Positions 10,229 to 26,963 of a stretch of 64,000 nt of DNA are shown piece after piece; positions within the stretch are counted from its first letter, which is position 1; every line of letters starts with the position of its first letter. Source of the DNA: Selaginella moellendorffii. Its lineage: Eukaryota; Streptophyta; Lycopodiopsida; Selaginellales; Selaginellaceae. The DNA lies in the NCBI RefSeq assembly GCF_000143415.4, contig NW_003314328.1, positions 1,916-65,915 of the forward strand, read 5' to 3'. Made by a program: the position numbers and the translations under genes. Under the pieces are notes generated by a model. The model was not told the DNA's origin, did not search any database, and worked only from the letters and a program-made list of their open reading frames with translations.

Positions 10229-12116
10229 TCAATTGGCAAAGCTTGGTGGCACTTTTCCTTTGAGGAAATGCTCAAACAAGGACAAAGCTTGCTGTGGTTT
10301 GTCTAGGGGCACCATATGACCGGCTCCGAGCACCGTCAAGAATGTCAATCCATTGTAAGCTTGCGACCAGCCAGCAACCTGCGAAATTACCTTTCGTGTA
10401 AGATTTTTCTTGAAGACTATATCACGGGGGATTTATTTCACCTTGTCTTTGTGGCTCCAGGCAAACCATGGCGTTTGCGAGGTCAGATTCAGCTCTTTGA
10501 TCCAGCTTCTCGTTGAGAGTGTTGATACCACTCCATCGGCATCACCACTGCGAGGAGAGGTGAAAAACCAAAATGGTAAGCTTTTGCAAAGTACCTGTAT
10601 ATCCAGATTCGAAGTTTTTTCTGGATCAAGGATTTGTAGAGCGGTAGCATGGACACAATTATATCGGATGCCTGGTAATACTCTGATGCCTTCGAGCTGG
10701 TGCAAAACAAGATCAAAGCTGGTAAAATAAGGATCATACTTGCATGAAAGTATTTACTTGCAGAGCTTCCACGAGTTTGTTGAGTTTCCTGAACTTGCTA
10801 AATTCAAACTAGCTTGGACGCTTCGCTGATTGAGGTAACTTTCCGTTTTATCATCGCAAGGATTGTAAGCATTCACCAGCATATTTGTGTGTAGGGACTG
10901 AGACTGTAAATACAAGCCAGCTTGTCCTCAGATCGCATGGAAAAGAACAAATGGAGTTTACCGTGATAGACGACCCGTTTTTACACGGAGGTTTGTATAT
11001 ATTGTAGTGACTAAGTCCACTTATCAAGCGGTTCGTGATGGCCGAAGCTCCTTGACAGTTTGGATTCATGGAACCTCCGAGGATTGGGCGCATGGTGGAA
11101 AAATCGCAGTTTTGGATCAGCTCGTTGTAAGTCTGCTCTGGAATGAGTGAGTGACTGTAGTAAAATTCAACATCGCCTCGCATGTCATGAGCAGGATCAG
11201 TCCAGGCATTTCCTAGCTGCGGTAAAAAAGGGTTACTTCCTTGCTCTTTTCTGTCGTCCATTTCACAGTATCTTACCGAAAATCCTTTCAGGTTGATGAT
11301 GTTCTTACCATTAGCGTTGTTCTCCAAGATTTTCATAGCCAGAGTCGGGATATAGTGACCTGCGTACTGTTTGAAATCAAAGATCACAGTGACTCGGTAG
11401 CATAACTTACCGGAGTAGCTCTCCCCCAACAAGTAAAACTCGTTCTTCGAGTACTCTGGAAAGTTTCTAAACCACTCAAGCAGGAACTGGAGATTATCGG
11501 AGGCTACAGAGAATTCTCGTAAGGAAAGTAAGTCGATTTTTACTTGAATGCTCTTACCAGTCATCTCGTCGTTGTAGATTGTATAATCGGAGGTGATGTT
11601 GGTGTAAGAGAAACCAGTGCCATGAGGAGACTCCAGAAATATTAAGTTGGCCGCTGCAAAAACTCTCCTTTATCTCCAGAAGCTCAATCGAACGACAATG
11701 AAGCCCACCTTTGTTCCATGCATTGCGGCGTTTCTCCAGTTTAGTACCACTAATATCGACGGAGAAAGGTCCGATCTCTCCGAAAGCTCCAGCTCCAACG
11801 GAAGAACAACCAGGCCCTGACAAGGCATTCAGTAAGTTTACTCCTCTTCTCCATGCTTGCTCTTAATTGATTTACCTCCTGAAAGCCACAGAGCTAATGG
11901 TTGCGATGTTTGATTCTGGTGATCGGCCTCAAAGAACCAGTAAAAGTACGCTCTTTGCGCCGACGCATTCACAACCAAGTGGCCAGCGTACTGCTTGAAT
12001 TGGACTTGTGGCTGTCCGGGAAGATTTCGAACGAGATGGGAGGGATTTGCTGCCTGCGACGCAACGATAGTGAGCAAGATCAAAACTATCCATGTCAAGC
12101 CGGTAGGCATGACCAT
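10229..12116 (-). CDS. Serine carboxypeptidase-like (SCPL, S10 family) secreted protein
   Basis: About nine exons on the minus strand. A signal peptide ([12 protein letters not shown]) opens the protein. Family marks in order are [22 protein letters not shown] split by an intron, [12 protein letters not shown], the catalytic-serine box [20 protein letters not shown], and a C-terminal half with NPCDD, YLN and WKLC. The acid box is GDADGVV, where most relatives have a Pro after it, and the final exon holds the catalytic His in [11 protein letters not shown]. The Ser, Asp and His triad is therefore present. In plants the family includes vacuolar or apoplastic peptidases and acyltransferases using glucose esters; the sequence alone does not tell these apart. 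Stop at 10229-10231. Confidence 0.85.
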
Positions 12117-12483
12117 CTATCTCTATCGATTTATTTCTCTTCGTTCTTCTTCTCCAGGACTTTAATGGTGTTTTGGACGGACAAATCCATAGCCAAGCTG
12201 TCGGGAGCTTTCCACAATGAGAGTAACTTGTCCGGTTCTTCGTGTGACCATTTTCTTGTCCAGGAGTTTCCAAACAAAAGGGACTCTAGCTCGAAACAGT
12301 AATTGAAGATCTAGATACAAGTGTTGATCGAAATGGCTTTTTTTTCTCTCTCTATCACCGTGATCGTGACGTTAAATTATTCACAAAGATCCAAACAGCC
12401 AGCAAGTTGATCCACCGAAAAAAAGAATGGTACAGTAGTGCAGCTCCACTCACTCTCTCTCCTTGTTTTCGTTTCGCTCTAGC

Positions 12484-15170
12484 TCACTTTTTTCCCATCT
12501 TCAGTCCATATCCAAAAGGAAACAGTGGATCATACTCGACATCGCCGTAGTTCATGGGGAGCTGCTCCACGCTCTTGAACCAAGTTCTCGACGACTTCCC
12601 CTGGAAGTCATAGTCGCCGAAGATCACGTCGGCGATCCCCTGGCCCTCGCTACCGGGTAGCCACGCCGCCACGAGAGCGTCCATGGAACTTAAGTGCGGT
12701 GCTACCACCAGGGGTCTCCCGGAGATGAGGATCACCAAGCACTTGACGGAAGAACACACGCTCTCGATGGTATTGGCTCCGTCCTGTGGGATCGTCAAGT
12801 TGAGATTGTCACCTTGGGTCTCGGCGTATGGCGGCTCCCCGACCACGACGATCGCAAAGTCGTAGCCGCCACCTTTCACCGACGAGGAGCTCGGGGATTC
12901 CTCGTAGACAACCTGGGTGTTCTTGCTCACGGTGTTGGAGATCCCTTGCAAGATTGTAGTTCCTGGAAGATTGGAAGAGAGCTGTGTCAATGGATGTGTT
13001 CTTGAGGACATGGTGATGGAAGTTTTAAGAGTTTCGAGTTGGTGTACCAAGAGTTGTGTTGCCGCTAGCGCCTTGCCAGGTGATGGTCCATCCTCCGCAT
13101 TGATTCCCGAGATTGTTCGCGTGGCTGCCAGCGACGAGGATCTTCGACGCTGTTTTGCTCAGTGGCAGCAGTGGATACTTGGCATTCTTGCCGTTCTTCA
13201 AGAGAACCAGGGTCTTCCGTACGGCCTCTCTCGCGAGATCTCTGTGAGCCTGGCAGCAAAGTTTACGTGATAAGAATGCGAAAGTTCGAGCTTCAAGGGC
13301 GGCTTACCCCGATCTGGCTGCGGTACGAGCTATCGGACTTTGGATGCTCGAACAAGCCCGCCGTGAATTTCACAAAGAGGATTCTTCGCACCGCGTCGTC
13401 GATCCTGTCCAGCGAGATGAAACCTTGCTTCACCAGAGACGTCAGAGTGTCGATGAACTTGGTGTACTCATACGGCACCATGATCTGGCAAGCAAAAAGT
13501 CATTAACTTCTGGCGAAACGAGTAGAAAAAAGAGAGCTCCAGTTGGTAAACTGGGAGAGAAGCACGATTTTCTCACCATGTCAATCCCAGCAGTCACTGA
13601 GACGAGCACTGAGTAAGTGTAGTTGGCACCCGCCGGGTTGGTGATCCTGTCAATGCCTTGCCAGTCGGAGATCACGAATCCCTGTTGGTAAAGTTCACGA
13701 GCAAAGGTTTCAATCCAATCCAGCCAAGTACAGGAGAAAGAAAACTCAGTCCAAAACACAAACCAAAGTTTTCAATCCAACCAAGAACTGAAAAGCAAAG
13801 TTGAGAACTCGAGAAAGAAAAGCAAAGTTTTCAGCCAAAGCCAATCTCAAGAAACTTCTCTTCGAGCATGACAGATTTTCACACACCTTGAATCGCAGGC
13901 GCTTCTTGAGGATATCGGTGATCAGATGCCGATTTTTGTGCATCTTAATCCCGTTCCAACTCGAGTAGGAGATCATGACTGTCGACACACCTTTGTCGAT
14001 GGCATCGAAGTAAGGCAGCATATGAGTTCCGACGAGACGCTTGTAGCTGCCAACGGTGTTGTTCTCGTTGATCCCACTCCTCGTCCCGCCATCGCCAACA
14101 TAGTGCTTTGAGCAAGCAGCGACCTTGGAGCTGGAAAGCCAAAAAAAGTGTAAGAACTCTTTCCAATGGAGATCAAGTTTGATCGAACTTACCTTCCTCC
14201 GACGTATGGAACTCCTTTGGCCGGGGTCTCCCCTTGAAGCCCCGAGATAATCGTCGTCATAGCCTTGACCAGCTCCGGGTGCTCGCTGTAGCTCTCGAAG
14301 CATCGGCCCCATCTTGGATCCCGGCAAACCTGGAAAGAACAATGACTTCAGTTCATACATCACTACCGAGGAGAAAAAAAAAAATCGCTTGGCTAGAAAG
14401 AAAAACACTAAGGTCGTCTAAGAACACGAAGAACAAGGAAAATGCTTAGGAAAGATTACCGCAACGCAAGGAGCAAAGGTGTACTGGATCCCAGTTGCTC
14501 GGACTTCCAATGCCGTGGCCGCTCCAATGCGTTTAACCAAGTCGGGATCTCTGCCGGGAGCCAAAGTAAGAGAAGAGATATCGAGTGATCCACAAGGCTT
14601 GTTCTTGCTTACCCGGCCGATCCAAGGCCGACGTTGTGAGGAAAAATGGTGGCTCCATAGACATTGTTGTGGCCGTGAACAGCGTCGATGCCATAGATGA
14701 TTGGAATCCCCAGCCTCGTCGCCAGTGCCCCGTCTTGGAGCCCATCGACGAACGCCGCCCATGTCGCCGCCGAGGCGCGCGGCGCTGGAACGCTCCCTCC
14801 GCCGCTCAAGACACTCCCTAAGATCACAAGAGATCTTAAAAACCTTTAGGAAGAACTTATGTCGTAAAGGGAGAGATCTTCTCTCTCTCTCTCTCCCTCT
14901 CACTTTCTTTTTTTTTGGTATCTCTTGTGTCTTACCGATGAAGTACTTGGTGATGACGGATCCGGTAGCATTCTCTCGCTCGATCTGTGTCATCTGCCCA
15001 ATCTTCTCCTCGAGCGTCATGCGGGAGAGAAGATCCTGGACGCGAGCATGGATTGGCTGCGATGTATCCTTGTACAATGCTGCCCGAGAGAGGGAGGCAT
15101 CGAATGCTAGAAGCAGCAGTAGGAGCAGCATGGAACGAGCACGGAGAAGCGATGAAGCAGCCATGGTCAT
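12484..15170 (-). CDS. Glycoside hydrolase family 3 beta-D-glucosidase/exohydrolase, secreted
   Basis: Multi-exon minus-strand gene starting MTMAASS at 15170, with an alternative ATG two codons later and a hydrophobic leader. GH3 order is clear: [67 protein letters not shown], then GFVISDWQG carrying the nucleophile Asp. The second domain shows [29 protein letters not shown] and a C-terminal FPFGYGL. This matches plant cell-wall exo-beta-glucanases such as barley ExoI, which trim glucans and glucosides in the wall. Introns are about 70-120 bp. A GA/CT-rich run (15195-15235) lies just upstream of the ATG, probably in the leader. It sits head-to-tail with the carboxypeptidase gene. Confidence 0.9.
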
Positions 15171-15635
15171 TGGCTCCGAGAGAGCTCCGAGAGAGCTCAG
15201 ACAGAGAGAGAGAGAGAGAGGGAGAGGAGAGAGAGATTAGCACAAAGCACAAACTTTATATAATCTGTGAAGAGAAGTATCTCTATTGTTTACGGCTGCT
15301 GGATCACCACTTGGAAGATCCAAACTCCGGACACATAATTTGACCCGAGCTTTCGTTGGGTGAAAGAGATAAATCGGATGATCGAGAGATTGGGCACCAT
15401 GACTTGGACAGCCAAAAAATAAAAAAATCGAAAAATCGAAAAAAATAGTAAAAATTTGTTCTAAAAGTGTGGACCTTTTGCGTGGAGCCGTCCGCCCAAG
15501 CCTCACATCCGACGGCCCAGAGAAGAGATACGTTGTATAGACAGGCACTGGCGAATAAAACCCTTTAGGTGGACGATCAGCAATCAACCAAACAAGTGTT
15601 TCTTGACTTGGGCTCTTTGAATTTTTTGATCGATC
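15171..15635. other. Upstream region of the GH3 gene up to the MULE insertion
   Basis: Contains the (GA)n tract at about 15195-15235 and AT-rich DNA. No gene is seen. The MULE inserted about 470 bp upstream of the GH3 start, so it could bring promoter sequence to this gene. Confidence 0.5.
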
Positions 15636-15644
15636 GTGTCGCCG
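15636..15644 (+). repeat. MULE target-site duplication, left
   Basis: GTGTCGCCG, identical to 19330-19338. Confidence 0.95.
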
Positions 15645-15942
15645 GCCTCCCGTTAAACACCATCCTGATTCACTCTCTCTCCGCTTACCTGGCGATGACG
15701 TGGCATCAGCCCTCCCTTTTGTTTTATCTCCAGCGCACTCCCTCTCCCGTCCGTCGCCGCTGCACCCTCCCGCCCGCGGCTATCGCCCGCCCGCGGCTCC
15801 CGCCCGCCCGCTCGCCCTCACGGCTCCCGCCCGCACTCCCACCCGCCCCCGCACGTCCGCCCGCGCCCAGCGTGCGCCCTAAAATTACTTCCACGTGGCC
15901 ACAGCCCCAACACTTAGCCAAATTTCAATCAGCGCGCGCGTG
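15645..15942 (+). repeat. MULE left terminal inverted repeat
   Basis: Reverse complement of 19037-19329. The core is a CCCGCCCGCGG-rich tract of about 120 bp. Matching ends within AATCAGCGCGC, beyond which the two sides differ. Open frames across it reappear in mirror image at the other end and are not genes. Confidence 0.95.
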
Positions 15943-16075
15943 GACGCCTTTCTACGTGCTTTATGTGGCCAATGAGTGTCATGGATGATCATCCATTAGG
16001 AGTGGTAAACTTATGAAATCTTCTCATTAATTTAAATATATGCAATGTAAGTATATAAAGAGTTTGTTTTTTTAT

Positions 16076-18960
16076 TTATTCTTTGCTAAGATTGAGTTTT
16101 TCGTTTAAAGAGCTTTTCTTTCTTGTCTTCCTCTGCCTAGTAAAAGGAGTTGCTTCTGGATTACTAGAAGCTTTTCTTTTACCTGTAATTCTTTCCACCA
16201 AAGGTTTTGCTCGCTTCAAGGATATACCATAACTATCAACACGTTGTTGAAATTCTGCTGCAGGATGAATAAGATCGTCTGGCCTGGCTTTAAAAGTTGC
16301 AACCTTCTGCTGTATCATTTCTAAATCGTTGTCAACCATAGATAAAAAAGCTTCTTCATCAGGAAGATCTTGTATGATATCCATCATCTTTTGTTGTAGT
16401 GTCGCTTTTGTAACTTTTGATGGAGTGATATCTTCCTGCTTAAAGTTCATATCAATATTTAAAATTTACTTAGTGTAAATTACCTCTATAGTAGTCCTTA
16501 GCTGAATTTCTTGTTGATGCTGTATATTTTGATGGATATCTTCCTGCTCAATATTCATATATCTTAGTATATAAAATATGTTAGTTTACCTCTAATGTAG
16601 TCTCCAACTGAATTTCTTGCTCATGATAAACATCTTGATGGATGTTTTCCTGCTCAAATTTTTATAAGTATTTCAAAATTTTAATTAATAAGTGAATTAC
16701 CTCTGTCATAGCTTCCAAGTCAAGTGCTTCAAAATCTTGATGACGATAAAATAAATCATCTGGCCCAGGTTCTAAGATTGCATGCGATTGTGATGGTTGA
16801 ACCTCATAACTAGTTGTAGTCCAATCGGTTTTTTCTCCTTGTTTTAACATAATAACTTTTGCTTGATGCTTGCAAAAGTTTCCTTTAATTGCCCACGGAC
16901 AATTACACCAAGTCGAAAAAGCCCAATCACTGTGTCCTTCACCTCCGACAACAAGATACCATATAGTTGGATCTGAAGAGGATTGTACATAAGATTTGTG
17001 AGTATTGTCCTTATCGAATTTTACTTGAGAGTCGTTAATATTTCTTGCTTTAACAATCGCACCATCGATTAGCTTTTCATATACATGGTTTCGGATAAAA
17101 CCATGATCTTTGCAATAAGTAGTAAACCAGTACCTCGCATGAACCTTAGTAGTAAGTTGATGAATTGCCCAATCCATCCTTCGATTGCGAGCATGTTTTT
17201 TATCGGACGAAAGTATAGCTTTCATATTTGCATGGAATGCCTCAATCGAACTATTTGTTTCCTTATTAGCATGAGGGAAATTTCGAGCAGCAACAACCCA
17301 CATATCTATCAAATATAAATTAAAATAAATTATAAAAATTAAATTATTGATTCACTTACCAACTTTGTCCTTCCATTCGTCTTGAAAATACTTGATAAAA
17401 GCTACTTCATTTTGAAAATCCACCTCAAAATGTTCAATAAGTTGTTTAATCTCAGCTCGCATAATATTATCATCATGAAAAGCTGCATGAATTGAATGAT
17501 ACATAATATCTCCGAGACGTTTCCATATTTCCATCCTAATATCCCAAGATTTCACCTTGCGAATAATATGTTTGAGCCAATTCCTCCTTACATGCCAAAT
17601 ACATAATAGAATTTGACAATCAAATGTAGCTCTATATAGAAGAAAACAATTAAATTATTTCATATCAAATTAATTACCTTATAGCATTAATCTCTGCTTC
17701 AGCATCATCAATCATTATCGCCCGTGGTTTCCAGTTTGGCATGTGTTCTAAAACTCGTTTTTTAAGAGCTATCATCCAATTCTTCATATGTTCTCCTTTC
17801 TCACTAGAAGTTAAAACCCATGCAATTGGAATACCATTTCCATGATAATCAAAAGCAAGCATGGTGTATAATGGGAACTGTAAATTATTAAGTATTAATC
17901 ACTTAAAACTGAATGAAAATATTACCTTATAGCGATTAGTTCCAAAAGTTGCGTCAAGACTCAATAAATTATTATTTGAAAAGTCCACCATCTTTTGTAG
18001 TTGCCAAGTTGTCTGAATCCCAATAGTAAAACAATCTTTACCTCGATCACCTTCCTGATAGAAAAATACTTTCTCGGGATTTGTGTTCTTCCAAATACGT
18101 ACACTCTGTGCATCATTCTCATGTAATCGATAAGTTGAAAGCGAATACTTCCTATGCAAATTGTTGATATCCTGCATAGTTAGAAAATCATCTCGATGAG
18201 GAGGTTCACCAGCTGACTTGTTCCTTTCCACAATCTGTATATGCTCATTATAAATCTGATTTGATGTGAAATCCTGCTGAATCATATGAATCACCCAATA
18301 TCGAATATCTGCTGAAAGCTTCTGAGGAAATAATGACTTTCCTCCAGTCGGATCAAGTTGACCATGACAAGGAATCCCATTCTTATCACAATGTTCTCTA
18401 TGATAATATGTAATCTGCACATAATCAGGCCATTTGTAAAACTGTTTGACCAAAAAATTGCAAAGGCAGCCCCGCTTATTAGAACTTCGACCTGGTCTAC
18501 TTCCAAATCCTGACTTTGGTGTAGATTCAGCAACTATAATAGAGGATGTTTCACGAGCATCTTGTTTTCCATATTCACACCAATACCTGTAGCATGAAGT
18601 TAGTAATTATATTTTATTAAAAAGATATACCTGATTAATGATAAAAAGCTTGTGTTTTTGGGTCGTTTCAAATCTCCAGGATCACGATTTTTGTTAGAAA
18701 ATCGCCAAAAATCCACTCCATCACCCCTTCTCCTCTCACCATCTAGAAACTTATTCACATCCTTCTGGAATATATACACAATAGGAGCAATAGTTTCATT
18801 TGATTTAGACAAATTCCAATCTAAATCATCTGCACAAAAATAATCCTTTTCATGGAATTCTTGCACCTCATCAAGCCATGGGGGATCCTAAATGATTTTC
18901 TTGAATCAATATGAAATTGAATTGATTGCTTACCTCTGGAAATTGATGTGCTGCTGCCAT
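16076..18960 (-). CDS. MULE transposase with SWIM zinc finger
   Basis: Starts MAAAHQFPE at 18960 (first exon 18960-18934) and ends at 16076 after about ten short exons. The transposase core reads LLSLDATFGTNRYK, then a MLAFDYHGNGIPIAWVL segment and RAIMIDDAEAEINAI, giving two acidic catalytic positions in the usual MULE spacing. Downstream is a region typical of MULE helical insertions, then a SWIM finger CNCPWAIKGNFCKH (C-x-C...C-x-H). Two consecutive 63-bp exons (16652-16590 and 16546-16484) encode near-identical 21-residue units beginning QE-[ND]-IHQ, and the last exon (16438-16076) begins with a related QEDI. A basic tail (KRKASS...RQRKTRKK) may direct nuclear import. All seen exon joins keep frame, so the enzyme may be functional. 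Confidence 0.9.
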
Positions 18961-19036
18961 GCTTGATCATAAAAGAAACAGAAACGTTTTTAGGTCAATT
19001 ATGGGGCAACCATCCGGCGTGAATGGGTGGACCAGG

Positions 19037-19329
19037 GCGCGCTGATTGAAATTTGGCTAAGTGTTGGGGCTGTGGCCACGTGGAAGTAATTTTAGGGCGC
19101 ACGCTGGGCGCGGGCGGACGTGCGGGGGCGGGTGGGAGTGCGGGCGGGAGCCGTGAGGGCGAGCGGGCGGGCGGGAGCCGCGGGCGGGCGATAGCCGCGG
19201 GCGGGAGGGTGCAGCGGCGACGGACGGGAGAGGGAGTGCGCTGGAGATAAAACAAAAGGGAGGGCTGATGCCACGTCATCGCCAGGTAAGCGGAGAGAGA
19301 GTGAATCAGGATGGTGTTTAACGGGAGGC
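19037..19329 (-). repeat. MULE right terminal inverted repeat
   Basis: Mirror of the left repeat, ending GTTTAACGGGAGGC at 19329. Confidence 0.95.
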
Positions 19330-19338
19330 GTGTCGCCG
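19330..19338 (+). repeat. MULE target-site duplication, right
   Basis: GTGTCGCCG, identical to 15636-15644. Confidence 0.95.
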
Positions 19339-20080
19339 CAACGTCTGGATCGACAACGCTTTTGGAGGGTTGCGAGTTATATCGGCTCGCGCAGAGAGTT
19401 CTTTCTAGTTCGCTGTCCAGCACACAAACGACGTGGGTTTCATGATCCGAGAGGATCAATCCCCCGACACTATCCGGCTGGAATTGACAGAGCTTTGATC
19501 AAGGAAAAAGAAATGGCCTTTGGAAACGGTCGAATCCAGCTTAACAAAACTAAACATTCAACAACCACGATTTTAACATTTGTTCTACTGTACGAACTCA
19601 AAAAAACTAGGGACGTGGTGAGGAGTCTTATGCTAGGCATGTTGATTCATAAATATAGACATTGATGGCACCAAGGTTCTAGAAATTCAAAGCTATCCCC
19701 AAGAGACGTGCGAATCTGCCCTAGAACTCGTATCTGTGCTCCATGAAGCTGGGAATCCTCCAAGACTGTAGACTGGGAAAATTGGATCCAATAGTGAGCC
19801 TACGTGAATTGATTTTAGATGCTTGTATATCGATCATGACAATGGAGTCTAATTGTTCCGGATCAATGTCTCCAGCAATAGCAACACTTGGAGTTTCATC
19901 TGGGACAACAACGTATGAATCTCTATGGCAATTTGCTCGTCCCTTGGTGACAAAGGTGGCGGCGAGGAAGTTTATTCCTAGGATCTCTACCACATTTATT
20001 TTGATACGCAATCTTAAAGGTATATTTATCCTCTTTTTTTTTTTGTTGCGGTAAGCCCTAGTTAGGGTTCTTCGCGAGCT
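19339..20080. other. Intergenic region and leader of the Ca2+-ATPase gene
   Basis: No gene recognised; the frames on both strands carry no family motif. An AGCCCTAGTTAGGGTTC element (about 20054-20070) close to the ATG resembles a plant telo-box-like element. Confidence 0.4.
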
Positions 20081-24826
<4,746 letters not shown>

Positions 24827-25204
24827 AGAGGGAAGAAAATTCGTAAGCATATGCTGCTCTTTTGAAATTGGCGTTAGGTCTTGTGTCCGCACATCTGGAC
24901 CGTTTATCGCGAAGAATCCGTCCGCCATGGCGCTCAAAGGGCACCAATGGAGACTATTGGCGCATTCAGCACTCCGTGGCTCCTTCGCTCCATAGCGTTT
25001 TTACTCGAGAGGTCTTGCAGAGGCGACGAGTTTGATCCGGTTCCTACCGTGGCTACCCCTGGCGCTGGTTTAGGGAGAGAGCTCTTTCATCTCCATGTAA
25101 AAAGAAGAGCGATCAGGTATGTCGTGTTTCTCTATTTCTGATTGTTTCTGTTTTTTTTTTCCTTTGATCCAGATGGTGTAGAAGGAAAAGAAGGCTTGAA
25201 AAAC

Positions 25205-26348
25205 ATGGAGATGGGACGGGCAAGAACGCGGTTTGAGGAAGTTTTACAGGCATATGTCGACACTTCGAAGTCAGTAGTTGTTTTTTCTGTCTTGCTCCGT
25301 GATCGCTTGTTTTGGAGCTAAAACTTGGCCAAACGTCAGGGTGGCGGAGGAGCACCGCTGTGATGAACACAATGCCGTCATTTTGCTTCAGGTATGCTAC
25401 TTTTGTTTTTGTTTCTGGACGCTCTTGAGCTGTGGTAATTGTCCCGCAGTGCGCATGGCGAAGAAGAATGGTGTATAAAATGCTAAGGAAATGGAATTGT
25501 GCTGCTACTCATATCCAACGTGTGTATCGTGGTCATTTGGGACGAGAAAGACATCACTCCATTACCCTGGCGAGGGACACGGCTCTCAGAATGGCGTACT
25601 TCAACCACAAGGCCACGTTGATACAGAAGAGATTTCGAGGCTATTACAGCAGAAAGTATGTCCACAGCTTCCACGCTAGGAAAGAGTTTTTGCTGGACGT
25701 GATGGCCAAGGCCACTGACGTGAAGCAGCACCTATCTGAGAATTACAAGGAGCAGTGCAACTACAGATGCAAAGAAGCAGCAAGGAAAACACAGGAGGAG
25801 ATGCACAAGTTCATGGAAAACAGCCATTGCTTAGTACGAGTTTTTGTTTTTGATTTTCTCTTGTCTTTAGATCGCTTACGAACTTTTATGTCTTGCAGCT
25901 GGGCACTGAAGCTATCAAAGGAGTGTATTACTCTCCATGTCTCTCAGTTCTCGGGGCGCCAAACCAGGTGGAGGCCAAAATCAAGGAGGCGAGAAAAATG
26001 CGGGATTGCGCAGACGACATGAAGAGGTCGAGACGGATAAAGAAGAAGCCACCGCCAGAGCTGTGGAGACACATGCACATAACGACGGTAGGACCATACG
26101 TGACGAGGTTTGAGACTCTGAGGCAAGAGGAGAAGCAAAAGAAGCTGTTCCAGCACGCCGACAGCGATTTCACGACAACTTTCAAGGACCGGACGAACGT
26201 GTTCAAGGGAAAGACGCTGCGGCTCCAGACGGAGTACAGTGGATTGAGGAGAAAAAAGAACAAAGAGGAGGGGTGGAAGAAGATCTCGGACAAGCCATTC
26301 TTTGTCAGCATACCTCCGCGTCGCAGGTTTTCGTGTGGAGGTAAGTAG
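25205..26348 (+). CDS. SPATA17: IQ-motif protein, SPATA17-like ciliary protein
   Basis: Four or five exons. An ATG at 25205 (MEMGRARTRFEEV) is the first that keeps frame, because the sequence upstream of the 25171 acceptor stops in the needed frame; an extra 5' exon remains possible. Three IQ calmodulin-binding motifs follow each other (ILLQCAWRRRMVYKM, HIQRVYRGHLGRER, LIQKRFRGYYSRK). Then comes a helical stretch and a GTEAIKGVYYSPCL segment like the motif after the IQs in animal SPATA17. SPATA17 belongs to the axoneme of motile cilia. Seed plants lack motile cilia apart from cycads and Ginkgo, whereas lycophyte sperm swim, so the gene fits the organism. The C-terminal half is basic and otherwise unrecognised. 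Stop at 26346-26348. Confidence 0.75.
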
Positions 26349-26963
26349 TCTCAAAGCTCTAGTTTAGCTACGTCGCAGGTTTCTACGTTACGAGTTGCTA
26401 GCTTTAGTTTAGCTACATCGCAGGTTTCTATGTTTCGAGTTGCTAGCTTTCGTTTAGCTCAACGCGAATTTTTGCTTTCGCTTTCTAATCGTGCCATTGC
26501 TTTTATTTTAAGTTGACACCGATTTCGAGCATGCGATTAGTTTCTCGAGTGTCGGAGATGGATGGATTTCACCGAATTGCTGCAACACTCGAAAGGAAAA
26601 AGAGACTCCTCCAGCCTGAGCACAGGCTTTGAATGTTCATCGCTTTTACCAAAGTGACGCTGGGCGGAGGGGAGGTCCCTTTTCAGCTGACAGTGGCTTT
26701 CCAACGGAAAAAGATAAAGAAAGATTTCGTGCAAAAGGCTGGTGCTCGCTGCTCGCCGCTGCTCGCTTGCTTTCCATCGTCTGCCGCATTCTCTCTCGAT
26801 TCATCCTCTCGAGCACGCTTTGCCACTGGGTCGTCTTGTCCGCTTCCACCCGACGCCCGCTGCGGAAATTGATGGATGGAAGCGTTGATCACTGCGAGTA
26901 TATATCGCAAAGTCTTTGCAGCGGCAGAGGCCGGATGTAGCGGTCCCGGCGCGCTGAGGCATC
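26349..26963. other. Intergenic region with a 53-bp tandem duplication
   Basis: Between about 26355 and 26460 a unit built on TTTAGCTAC.TCGCAGGTTTCTA occurs twice. The rest, upstream of the peroxidase, has no gene. It probably contains that gene's promoter, with a TATATATCGC element near 26899. Confidence 0.5.

Larger units (their letters stand above)
15645..19329 (-). mobile_element. Complete Mutator-like DNA transposon (MULE)
   Basis: A 3,685-bp element bounded by long terminal inverted repeats (15645-15942 and 19037-19329) that begin GCCTCCCGTTAAACACC. It is flanked by a perfect 9-bp direct repeat, GTGTCGCCG, at 15636-15644 and 19330-19338. Nine-bp duplications and long TIRs are hallmarks of Mutator elements. 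The interior is AT-rich and holds one multi-exon transposase gene on the minus strand, while the TIRs are very GC-rich. The two TIRs look nearly identical by eye, which suggests recent insertion. Confidence 0.95.

Noticed and set aside
15569-15988. Two near-identical proteins encoded at 15569-15988 and 19459-18995
   Set aside because: They are the MULE terminal inverted repeats read in mirror image, not a duplicated gene.
24927-24995. ATG at 24927 as start of the SPATA17-like gene
   Set aside because: Its frame stops after 22 codons (TAG near 24993) and cannot be spliced in phase to the IQ exons.
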